DNA of 64,000 bases from Colwellia psychrerythraea. Lineage in GTDB: Bacteria > Pseudomonadota > Gammaproteobacteria > Enterobacterales > Alteromonadaceae. The notes below the pieces were generated by a model. That model did not search any database, had not been told where the DNA came from, and worked only from the letters and a program-made list of their open reading frames with translations. Of the stretch, positions 25,786 to 34,178 are shown piece after piece. The translations under genes and the position numbers were made by a program. The first letter of the stretch is position 1; each line of letters starts with the position of its first letter. The stretch is taken from contig NZ_JQEC01000057.1 in the NCBI RefSeq assembly GCF_000764185.1, positions 223,501 to 287,500 on the forward strand, written 5' to 3'.

Positions 25786-28700
25786 TGATATTATCTGATT
25801 TATCGGTAAAGAGACCGGTTTTTGCCACGGTAATAAACTTACTTATTATCACCTTTGGTATTGTTGCTTTTTTAATGCTGCCATTAAGAGAATACCCTGA
25901 TATTGATCCGCCTATTGTTAACATCAGTACCAATTACCCGGGGGCTTCTGCCGCCATAGTTGAAACCAAAATAACCCAATTACTTGAAGATAGAATTAGT
26001 GGTATTGAGGGGGTTAAAACCATCAATTCTAATAGTCGTGTTGGTCGTTCAAGCATTACCATTGAATTTAACTTAGACCGTGATATAGATGCAGCTACAA
26101 ATGATGTTCGTGATCGTATCTCTCGAGCATTAAATAATTTACCAGAGCAGGCTGATCCACCTGAAGTCTCAAAAGCCAATGATGATGAAAATGTAATAGT
26201 TTGGTTTGTTTTACAAAGCGAAACCATGAGCACGTTAGAACTAACCGATTATGCTAACCGTTATATCGTTGATCGCTTCGCTGTGGTTGATGGTGTAGCC
26301 CGTGTACAAGTAGGTGGTGGCCGTACTTATGCCATGAAAATACGTCTTAACCGTGTTTCTATGGCAGCACGTAATATTACTGTGCAAGATATCGAAAGTA
26401 CCCTACGTGATGAAAATGTTGAATTACCGGCAGGACGAATTGAGTCAATAGATAGAGATTTTTCTATTCGGGTAGAGCGTAGTTATTTATCTGAGCAAGA
26501 CTTTGCCAACATGGTAATTAGTCACTCAGTAGGCAATTCAGAAAGTAGCTCAGAAATAAACTCTGTAGTACGTTTAGGTGATGTTGCTGAAGTATTCATT
26601 GGCGCACAAGATGATGAAAATATGTTCCGAGGTAATGGCAAAAACATGGTCGGCTTGGGCGTCATCAAGCAATCTAAAGCCAACACACTCGATGTAGTTA
26701 AATCCGCTAGAAAAGAAATGCAGTCCATACGTAGCACTTTGCCTATGGGCACAACCATTACCAATAGTTATGATAGCTCGGTCTTTATTCAAGGCTCAAT
26801 TGATGAGGTATATAACACCTTAATTATTGCTATGTTAATGGTGGTATTGGTTATCTTCTTATTTTTAGGTAACGTTCGTGCTACTTTAATTCCAGCGGTG
26901 ACTGTCCCCGTTGCTTTAATTGGCTCTTTAATGGCGTTATCTTGGTTTGGTTTTTCAATTAACCTATTAACTTTACTGGCCTTAGTATTGGCTATTGGTT
27001 TAGTGGTTGATGACGCCATTGTGGTACTGGAAAATATTTATCGACGCATAGAGAATGGTCAAACACCATTGATGGCAGCTTATGAAGGTGGCAGAGAAGT
27101 AGCCTTTGCCGTTATTGCCACTACTTTAGTATTGGTTGCTGTATTTGTTCCTTTGGTATTTCTATCAGGCAACATGGGACGCTTATTTACTGAGTTTGCC
27201 ATTGCTATTGCTGCAGCCGTTGTCTTTTCAAGCCTAACCGCTTTGACTCTAACGCCAATGTTGTGCTCAAAAATGTTAAAACACAGGGAGCGTAGTTCTT
27301 CATTTGGTCAAAAGCTTGATCGTGCCTTCGCCAGTTTTGAGCTTGCTTATGGTCGAGCCCTGAAAAACAGTATTCATCAGCCCATTCTTATTGTACTTGT
27401 GCTGGGCTTGTCGCTAGCTGCGGTATTTTTACTGTTTAATAAACTGCCGTCTGAATACACGCCAAAAGAAGATCGCGGTAATTTCTTCTTAATTATGCAA
27501 AGTGCTGAAGGTGCGAGTTATGAAAATAACGTTAAAAACATGCATAAAATTGAAGAAAAACTATTAGGTTATCAAGCTGAGGGCGAATTAGATCGTGTCT
27601 TAGTGCGAGTGCCAGGTTTTGGTGGGAGTGGTGGTATTGCCATTGTAGGGCTACCAAAATGGGATGAACGCAGCATTGATACCTTCAGTTTTATTAATAA
27701 AATAAATGCAGATGTACAAAGTGTTACCGATGTGCGCGCTTTTGCTATTATGCGTCGTGGCATTGGTGGCGGTGGTGGCAGTAATGCCCCTGTCTCTTTT
27801 GTATTGCAAGGAAATACCTTTGCAGAATTGGCCGAGTGGCGTGATATTTTGATCACTGAAGCGCAAAAAAATCCTAATTTATCAAATGTTAATAGTGATT
27901 ATCAAGAAACCTATCCACAGTTACTTGTGCAAATTGACCGTGAACGTGCTTATGATTTAGGTGTACCAGTAGGTGATATCGCCGAAACTTTAGAGACTAT
28001 GTTGGGCCAACGCCGCGTCACTACTTTTGTTGATAGAGGTGAAGAATATGATGTTATTGTTGAGGGTGATGAAAAGCAATACCAGAGTCCTGCGGATATC
28101 GATAATCTTTATGTTCGTTCACGCACTACCGATAAATTAATTCCACTGGCTAACTTATTAAACATCGGAGAAAATGCTACTTCATCACGACTTAATCGTT
28201 ATAACCGCTTACGTAGTATAACCATCACAGCTAACTTAGCTGATGGTTATGCCCTAGGTGAAGCACTAGACTTTTTAGTGGATGTCACCAAAAATAAACT
28301 GCCAGAACATGTGCAGATTGATTATAAAGGCGAGTCGTTATTACTTAAAGAATCGGGCAACTCTATCTTGTTTGTTTTCTTGCTTGCCTTACTAATTACT
28401 TATCTGGTGTTAGCTGCACAGTTTGAAAGTTTTATTCATCCTTTTGTTATTCTACTTACTGTGCCACTAGCATTAGTAGGTGCACTCGCAGGGCTCGAAT
28501 TGATGGGCATGAGTTTAAATATCTACAGTCAAATAGGTATTGTTATGCTCATTGGTTTAGCAGCAAAAAATGGTATTTTAATCGTCGAATTTGCGAACCA
28601 ATTACGTGACAAAGGCATTGCTTTTGAAGAAGCACTAATTAGTGCTTCTCAGCAGCGTTTACGCCCTATCGTAATGACCACTTTTACCACAGTAACCAGT

Positions 28701-28907
28701 GCCATTCCATTAGTATTAGCGGTTGGGCCAGGGGCAGAAAGTCGTATGGTTATTGGGGTGGTTATTTTTGCTGGTGTATCTCTAGCGAGTATATTTACTC
28801 TGTTTATAGTGCCTGGTGCATATTACTGGTTATGTCGTAATACAGGCTCACCACAAGCTATTGCTAATGAAATTGAAAGTCTTGAGCAGCAAGGTAAACT
28901 TCAATAA
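25785..28907 (+). CDS. RND multidrug efflux transporter (AcrB/MexB family)
   Basis: 1040 residues, the usual length for a HAE1 proton-driven drug exporter of the inner membrane. It begins LSVKRPVFATVINLLIITFG, has FVPLVFLSGNMGRLFTEFAIAIAAAVVFSSLTALTLTPMLCS, the proton-relay helix with LVVDDAIVVLENI, and the second half LIGLAAKNGILIVEFANQLRDKG. The periplasmic porter domains include the usual DVRDRISRALNNLP. The start is a GTG overlapping the adaptor stop. A glycine-rich IGGGGGSNAPVSFVLQG loop precedes the second porter domain. Substrates unknown. A strong terminator follows. Confidence 0.95.
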   Translation: MILSDLSVKRPVFATVINLLIITFGIVAFLMLPLREYPDIDPPIVNISTNYPGASAAIVETKITQLLEDRISGIEGVKTINSNSRVGRSSITIEFNLDRDIDAATNDVRDRISRALNNLPEQADPPEVSKANDDENVIVWFVLQSETMSTLELTDYANRYIVDRFAVVDGVARVQVGGGRTYAMKIRLNRVSMAARNITVQDIESTLRDENVELPAGRIESIDRDFSIRVERSYLSEQDFANMVISHSVGNSESSSEINSVVRLGDVAEVFIGAQDDENMFRGNGKNMVGLGVIKQSKANTLDVVKSARKEMQSIRSTLPMGTTITNSYDSSVFIQGSIDEVYNTLIIAMLMVVLVIFLFLGNVRATLIPAVTVPVALIGSLMALSWFGFSINLLTLLALVLAIGLVVDDAIVVLENIYRRIENGQTPLMAAYEGGREVAFAVIATTLVLVAVFVPLVFLSGNMGRLFTEFAIAIAAAVVFSSLTALTLTPMLCSKMLKHRERSSSFGQKLDRAFASFELAYGRALKNSIHQPILIVLVLGLSLAAVFLLFNKLPSEYTPKEDRGNFFLIMQSAEGASYENNVKNMHKIEEKLLGYQAEGELDRVLVRVPGFGGSGGIAIVGLPKWDERSIDTFSFINKINADVQSVTDVRAFAIMRRGIGGGGGSNAPVSFVLQGNTFAELAEWRDILITEAQKNPNLSNVNSDYQETYPQLLVQIDRERAYDLGVPVGDIAETLETMLGQRRVTTFVDRGEEYDVIVEGDEKQYQSPADIDNLYVRSRTTDKLIPLANLLNIGENATSSRLNRYNRLRSITITANLADGYALGEALDFLVDVTKNKLPEHVQIDYKGESLLLKESGNSILFVFLLALLITYLVLAAQFESFIHPFVILLTVPLALVGALAGLELMGMSLNIYSQIGIVMLIGLAAKNGILIVEFANQLRDKGIAFEEALISASQQRLRPIVMTTFTTVTSAIPLVLAVGPGAESRMVIGVVIFAGVSLASIFTLFIVPGAYYWLCRNTGSPQAIANEIESLEQQGKLQ

Positions 28908-28972
28908 TTGTATTAAGGTAAACTTAGTTATAAGCAATAAGTAAGTTTACTCAGTAAAAAAGAAATAAATAT

Positions 28973-29012
28973 AAAAGCCCCTAACAGACTTGATTTGTTA
29001 GGGGCTTTTTTA
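28973..29012 (+). terminator. Terminator after the RND pump
   Basis: A perfect 14-bp stem AAAAGCCCCTAACA / TGTTAGGGGCTTTT with a 9-nt loop and six or more T. Strong intrinsic terminator. Confidence 0.9.
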
Positions 29013-29236
29013 TGTTCCAAGTGTTATTTGATACTTGTATGGACATAACATAAAGGGACATTTTTCGGTTCAAAGCTTAGCTTATGTCTATAAATGTCAG
29101 TGAGCACATACTACTAAAGTCCGTTATTGAAGTTGCAGCAGGTATGGCTTACATACTTTTAATACGCCAGGTTAAAAAACTGCCTGCTCAGGCTTTATAA
29201 CTCTTTACTAACATTCAATAAAGTCTATTATTTAAG
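29013..29236. other. Intergenic stretch before the transposable element
   Basis: No convincing gene. A 38-codon frame (29084-29200) has no ribosome site. A short tract at 29021-29065 (TTATTTGATACTT...GGGACATTT) has a similar, shorter copy at 35670-35700. Confidence 0.5.
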
Positions 29237-29242
29237 TAGGTA

Positions 29243-29447
29243 ACTTGAGCTCTGGATAAGCAGAACTTGCTCAATATTCCCCTTTATCCTATTCACAGCG
29301 TTAAACGTAGATAAATAGCCTGTTATTCATAAACGTTTTGCCTTGATAATTGCATAAATTGAAACATTGATAGAGCATACATCGACTTAATCTTGTAAGT
29401 GGTTGTTTTTACTTAAACATCAACTATTCATTATCCAGAGTTCAGGT
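29243..29447. mobile_element. Miniature inverted-repeat element (type A), copy 1
   Basis: 205 bp. It starts ACTTGAGCTCTGGATAAGC and ends TTATCCAGAGTTCAGGT, a near-perfect inverted repeat. It is flanked on both sides by the identical 6-bp duplication TAGGTA (29237-29242 and 29448-29453). Internal landmarks shared with the other four copies are CCCCTTTATCC, CAGCGTTAAA, TTATTCATAAACG and AAATTGAAACATTGATAGA. No coding capacity. Confidence 0.93.
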
Positions 29448-29565
29448 TAGGTAAGTCTAACCAAAAATATTTTCTTTAGTTATTGAAAGGTAACACGCTA
29501 AAATACTTTATAGACATAAGATCATAAAAATAGAACGAACTTAACTTTTATGCCATTAGGGATTT

Positions 29566-32500
29566 ATGCTTTTATTTCAGCGCTTACTGTTAACTTTTAC
29601 CTTTTCCCTATTAATATCTGCTTTTTTTACTAAAGCCAGTGAATATAAAGCGGATCTGTTAACTGAAGAAGATGGTTTTACTTCGTTTGAAGTGTACTCA
29701 ATTGTGCAAGACCGGCAGGGGTTTCTTTGGTTTGGTACCAGTGAGCACGGTTTAATGCGTTACGATGGTAATAAGGTTACTCATATTGAATATGATATGA
29801 GTAACCCTAGCGGCCTATCTCATACTAGTGCAGGCAACTTGAGTTTAGGCCAGAGTAACAGCTTATGGATAGGTACCTGGGGGGGCGGGGCTAATCGCTA
29901 TCAACTTGACACAGGTGTTTTTGAACATTTTCAGCATAATCCTAATAAATCTACGAGTATCAGCTCAAATCGTATTCAAAGCTTCTATCAAGATATTAAC
30001 GATATAATGTGGATAGGCACTTATGCCGACGGGTTTAATCAATACCAAAGTCAAAGCAATAATTTCAAACGATTTAAACATGACCCCAAAAAAAATAGCT
30101 TATCAAACAATCGTGTTTGGGGTATTACCGCTGCTAGTGATGATGAGTTATGGATTGCGACAAGTTATGGCATTAACTTATTTGATAAGAAAACACAGGT
30201 CTTCACTCACTTTCTTCCTGATACTAATAGCCAATCAGCGACGGGAAAAAATGAAGTCAGGCATGTCTTAAAAACAAAGCAAGGTCAGCTTTATATTGGT
30301 ACTGCGGCAGGAGTATTAAGTTTTAATAAATCATATCAAGAGTTTACTCTACTTGAAAGTCATCAAAATACTCCTATAGGAAAAGTATACTCACTCATAG
30401 AAGATCGTTTTGGTGTTGTCTGGGTTGGTACGGACACTGGACTTTATCAATTTGAACAGCAAGAACAAATAATTGAAGCGGTACCTCTACCTAAAAAAGG
30501 CGGAGTTCGGATTGTATTTGAAGATAATTCCGGCGCTATATGGGTAACTAGCCCTTTACACGGAATTTATAAAATATATAAAAAGCGTAAATTTATGGCC
30601 GTCAATGATGTCCGTTTAAAGTCCCCTAATAGTGTTTTAACGGATGAAAACGGTGATTTAATTATCGTTACAGCGGCGTCTGAAATATTGAAGTGGAATA
30701 CAAGTACACAAAAACTTGAAACAGTTATAAATAAGGTTTTTAGCAGTAGTATCGATTCAATCTCAATGAGTAGAAGCGCCGACATCCCCATAATAGCCAA
30801 AGACTCCGATGATATTTTATGGGTGGCACAACAGTCCCGCTTAATTCAATTAAATATGAGAACAGGAGTAATAAGTAATGTTGAGTACCAAAAGTCTCAT
30901 CCTGATCATGATCTTTTTGGCGAGTTTAGAGCATTAGCAAAAGCGCCAAATGAGCAGATGTGGATAGGTACTTATAAAGCAGGTATACACGTATACGATA
31001 ATGCTTCGAATTCATTCATTGCCAATCGTCAAGACTTGCATAGTTTAAGTCATCCAGAAGTTAATGTAATTTATCGAGATCGAAATGATCGCATGTGGGT
31101 TGGCACAGGTAAGGGCCTAAACCTTTGGCATGAAAAAACAAAAGAATTTGAACACTTTTTAGATGACAATCAAACTTCAGGTCGAATTTTAGGCAACATT
31201 ATTTTAGCAATATTTCAGTCTGAAGACGGCACTATTTGGGTAGGTACTGAAAAAGGCTTGAACAAGTTTAATGAGACCACGGGCACGTTTCACACCATAA
31301 CCTCAAAAGATGGCTTAGCCAGTAATTTGATACGAGCAATTAATGAGGCTGACAATGGATATTTATGGGTTACGACCAGTAAGGGCATATCGAGTGTCGA
31401 CACCATTACTAGTATAATTAAAAACTATGACCCACACGATGGTTTGCTTGGTGTGCAATATTACCCAAATAGCCTTAGTAAAACTAATGACGATAGCTTT
31501 TATTTTAGTGGCCCTAGGGGAATTAACTTTTTTAACCCAAAGAAAATAAAAGACAATGAATACCGGCCTAACGTTGTTCTTACTGGGTTTTCTAAAATGG
31601 GAAAAGAAGTTACATTAGCTGTGCCATTTTCATATGTAAAAAATATTCAGTTATCTTATTTAGATAATGCATTTTCGTTTGAGTTTGCAGCTTTAGATTA
31701 TAATGCGCCGGAAAGAAATAAATATGCTTATCGTTTACTTGGTTTTAATAATGACTGGCTTGATATTAATCAGCGCAATAGCGCATTTTATACTAACTTA
31801 GCTGGCGGCGATTATATTTTTCAAGTCAAAGCGACAAATAGCGACGGTGTTTGGAGTGACAAGTTTTTAACAATAAACCTTACAATCTCCACTGCTCCTT
31901 GGAGAGCATGGTGGGCCTTACTTAGTTACGTTATCTTAGTTGTATTGCTCATTATGTATTTTATTCGTTTACATACATTGAAACAGCAGAGAGTTATTAA
32001 GCAGCAACAACAATTTGTTAAAGCACTAGAGCAGCAAGTAGCTGAAAAAACCTCCTCATTAAGTAAGCAGACTTTACAGTTACGTATTGCAAATAAAGAG
32101 TTAGAGGCGTTAAGTTTTAAAGATGGTTTAACAGGGTTATTTAATCGTCGGTATTTTGATAGCACGCTATCTAAAGAAATAAACCGTCACAGAAGACATA
32201 ATAAACCGTTATCTTTGTTGATGTGTGATGTCGATTATTTTAAGTTGTACAATGACCATTATGGTCATGTGGAAGGTGATAAATGCTTAAAGTTAGTGGC
32301 TCAATCTATAAAAGAAATAACCGCTAGAGAAGGTGATTCAGGCTGTCGTTATGGTGGTGAAGAGTTTGCATTAATACTAGCACAAACCAATTCTTCACAG
32401 GCTGAATTGATTGCCAAGCATATTCAAACAGCCCTTGAAAAACTAAGTATCTTGCATGAAACTTCGCTATCGGGTGGTTATATCAGCATGAGTTATGGTG

Positions 32501-32625
32501 TTTTTTCATCTGTACCAACAAAAAACTGTTCACCTGAAATGTTTATATCAAAGGCTGATGAAGCGCTTTATAAAAGTAAAGACAACGGTCGTAATAAAAT
32601 AACAATACTTTGTTTGACAACTTAA
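29566..32625 (+). CDS. Two-component-type propeller sensor with diguanylate cyclase output
   Basis: 1019 residues. A signal peptide is followed by two seven-bladed propellers built from two-component-regulator propeller repeats (QDRQGFLWFGTSEHGLMRYDG, MWIGTYADGFNQY, MWVGTGKGLNLW, IWVGTEKGLNKF). A Y_Y_Y domain follows (YNAPERNKYAYRLLGFNNDWLDINQRNSAFYTNLAGG), then one membrane helix (about 785-805), a coiled coil, and a C-terminal GGDEF domain (about 850-1015) with the active-site GGEEF near 928-932. It should make cyclic di-GMP in response to a periplasmic signal, perhaps a polysaccharide. No inhibitory RxxD site is obvious just before GGEEF. Confidence 0.93.
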   Translation: MLLFQRLLLTFTFSLLISAFFTKASEYKADLLTEEDGFTSFEVYSIVQDRQGFLWFGTSEHGLMRYDGNKVTHIEYDMSNPSGLSHTSAGNLSLGQSNSLWIGTWGGGANRYQLDTGVFEHFQHNPNKSTSISSNRIQSFYQDINDIMWIGTYADGFNQYQSQSNNFKRFKHDPKKNSLSNNRVWGITAASDDELWIATSYGINLFDKKTQVFTHFLPDTNSQSATGKNEVRHVLKTKQGQLYIGTAAGVLSFNKSYQEFTLLESHQNTPIGKVYSLIEDRFGVVWVGTDTGLYQFEQQEQIIEAVPLPKKGGVRIVFEDNSGAIWVTSPLHGIYKIYKKRKFMAVNDVRLKSPNSVLTDENGDLIIVTAASEILKWNTSTQKLETVINKVFSSSIDSISMSRSADIPIIAKDSDDILWVAQQSRLIQLNMRTGVISNVEYQKSHPDHDLFGEFRALAKAPNEQMWIGTYKAGIHVYDNASNSFIANRQDLHSLSHPEVNVIYRDRNDRMWVGTGKGLNLWHEKTKEFEHFLDDNQTSGRILGNIILAIFQSEDGTIWVGTEKGLNKFNETTGTFHTITSKDGLASNLIRAINEADNGYLWVTTSKGISSVDTITSIIKNYDPHDGLLGVQYYPNSLSKTNDDSFYFSGPRGINFFNPKKIKDNEYRPNVVLTGFSKMGKEVTLAVPFSYVKNIQLSYLDNAFSFEFAALDYNAPERNKYAYRLLGFNNDWLDINQRNSAFYTNLAGGDYIFQVKATNSDGVWSDKFLTINLTISTAPWRAWWALLSYVILVVLLIMYFIRLHTLKQQRVIKQQQQFVKALEQQVAEKTSSLSKQTLQLRIANKELEALSFKDGLTGLFNRRYFDSTLSKEINRHRRHNKPLSLLMCDVDYFKLYNDHYGHVEGDKCLKLVAQSIKEITAREGDSGCRYGGEEFALILAQTNSSQAELIAKHIQTALEKLSILHETSLSGGYISMSYGVFSSVPTKNCSPEMFISKADEALYKSKDNGRNKITILCLTT

Positions 32626-32699
32626 TTTTGTTTACCCCTTAATAACCTCAAACCATATGCCTAGTCATTGGCAATAACAGTTTAATAGCTAAAAATACT

Positions 32700-33015
32700 A
32701 ACTGTATATAAACGGTATTATAACTACTTGCACTTTATAATGCGGCGAAAATTGCGATGCAGATTCAAAAATAGCAGAGCGATGGTGGATGTTATAACCT
32801 AATCAATACTCATTGAGTGCGTTGATATTAAAAATATCAGCTAAGTTAATATCTACAGTGAAATCGATATACTTCATTAACTCATTCGAGCGGTAATCTT
32901 TTCTCTCCATTTCAGAATATTCAATGTAAGTGAGTTCAGAGGCGTAAGGCAATCCTTCAGCTAGGCCCAAGTGGCAGCGCACTGGCCAATTAATAGTAAA
33001 TATTGCTGCTGGGAA
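32700..33015 (-). pseudogene. Decayed partial copy of the OmpV/MipA gene
   Basis: The minus strand is clearly similar, base by base, to the last third of the intact OmpV/MipA gene at 34179-35555 (for example YIDFTVDINL.DIFN.NALNE and HHRSAIFESASQF). It has an in-frame TGA where the intact gene has tryptophan (about 32803-32805) and a frameshift near the end. It lacks the first two thirds. It lies 3' of the propeller gene and in the same orientation as the intact copy, with a PEP-CTERM gene between them. Confidence 0.85.
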
Positions 33016-33138
33016 TTTTTCATGATTTAAGTCATGTTGTATCTTAAATCTATCAAGATATGTCGGGTATTTTATATGTTGAAATACCAGGTTACTTTAT
33101 AAAATTTACGGTTTTAAAAATATGCGCCATATCCCATA

Positions 33139-33154
33139 TGGTTCGATTATTGCT
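33139..33154 (+). promoter_or_regulatory. Sigma-54 promoter candidate for PEP-CTERM gene 33224
   Basis: TGGTTCGATTATTGCT: GG and GC spaced exactly as in the -24/-12 consensus (TGGCACG-N4-TTGCW), with 12-13 of the conserved bases kept. The start codon is 70 bp downstream. A weak match to the 18-bp element seen before other PEP-CTERM genes is at 33061-33078 (TGTCGGGTATTTTATATG), 60 bp upstream. Confidence 0.65.
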
Positions 33155-33223
33155 TTATTAGAATATGGTTGATTCAATTTCAACCTACTTGTTCTTATTA
33201 TAAAGGCTTCAATGGAGTAATAT

Positions 33224-33736
33224 ATGAATATAAAATTCAATTTTTTAAAGGCTCTAATTCCATTAGTTTTATGTTTTGGCTTTATCACAAATGCACAAGC
33301 AGGTTTGATTACTAACTACGACCTAGCAGATGTAAATTCAGGTGTTTCTTCAAATTCTGTTAAAGACTGGTTTAGCCTGGAAATTTCAAATGAGTTTGAT
33401 TTTTTTACTCTCTCTTTCAACTGGAAAGATCAAGGTTGGGGAAATAGAAAGGGAAAACTTTTTTATAATCTTTCAGATACAGGTTGGATAAGCTTCGGTT
33501 TATTAGCTGAGCACGTATTTACGGAGCAAATGGTTACAATAACTCGTAGTCAATTAGCTTCATTTACTCAAGCAGCAACATTAAACTTTGGTTATAGGGT
33601 TGGTGGTGGTGGCGGACACCGTTTACAAGTGAACAATGCTACTTTAGCCGTAACTAATATTCCTACACCAACAACACTTACAATTTTTGCATTAGCTTTG
33701 CTTGGTTTAGCGTCGCGTCGACTTAATAACCTATAA
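33224..33736 (+). CDS. PEP-CTERM sorting-domain protein (small)
   Basis: 170 residues. Signal peptide (ALIPLVLCFGFITNAQA). The C-terminus has IPTPTTL, a hydrophobic segment LTIFALALLGLA, and basic SRRLNNL: the PEP-CTERM tripartite signal, here with the PTP variant common in Alteromonadales. Exosortases cut such signals and hand the protein to the cell surface or to extracellular polymer. The middle is a beta-rich domain of unknown function, about 110 residues, with a glycine run (RVGGGGGHRLQ). Single-gene unit, sigma-54 promoter candidate upstream, terminator downstream. No exosortase gene is in the window. Confidence 0.88.
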   Translation: MNIKFNFLKALIPLVLCFGFITNAQAGLITNYDLADVNSGVSSNSVKDWFSLEISNEFDFFTLSFNWKDQGWGNRKGKLFYNLSDTGWISFGLLAEHVFTEQMVTITRSQLASFTQAATLNFGYRVGGGGGHRLQVNNATLAVTNIPTPTTLTIFALALLGLASRRLNNL

Positions 33737-33761
33737 ATAGCCATAATTTTCGAATGCATAT

Positions 33762-33790
33762 AAAGCACCTTGTTTAGGTGCTTTCTTATT
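33762..33790 (+). terminator. Terminator after PEP-CTERM gene 33224
   Basis: AAAGCACCT / AGGTGCTTT, a 9-bp stem with a 5-nt loop, followed by CTTATTTTT. Confidence 0.8.
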
Positions 33791-33815
33791 TTTAAATGTT
33801 TGAGTAACATACTTA

Positions 33816-33988
33816 ACCTGAACTCTGGATAAACAGAATTTTCCCAATATACCCCTTTATCTAATTTTCAGCGTTAAAAAGTCGATAAATAGCCCGTTAT
33901 TCATAAACGCTTTGCCTTAATAATCGAATAAATTGAAACATTGATAGATTATATCGCTATTTAATCCGATAATTTTTATAGTTCAGGT
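33816..33988. mobile_element. Miniature inverted-repeat element (type A), copy 2 (short)
   Basis: 173 bp. It begins ACCTGAACTCTGGATAAAC; its right end keeps only ATAGTTCAGGT, with the right part of the element shortened. The 6-bp duplication TACTTA is exact on both sides (33810-33815, 33989-33994). Internal landmarks CCCCTTTATC, CAGCGTTAAAAA, GTTATTCATAAACGC and AATTGAAACATTGATAGA are conserved. Confidence 0.92.
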
Positions 33989-34178
33989 TACTTACTAAAT
34001 CGGTTAACAGTACTATTCTCATCAAATTTGAAATAACTACTTTAGGCACAGGTTGTCGAATTAGCCTCTGTTTAAGGTTCGCTATGTGGCATTAATGTTC
34101 ATTTAGGTACTTATTCACATCTAATATTATTCAGCTAAATTAACTTGCGTAGTCATCCTTCGATGACAAATAAATAAT

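Noticed and set aside
29084..29200. Small 38-codon frame after the RND pump terminator
   Set aside because: No ribosome-binding site, no recognisable similarity, and it lies in relic-like intergenic DNA.
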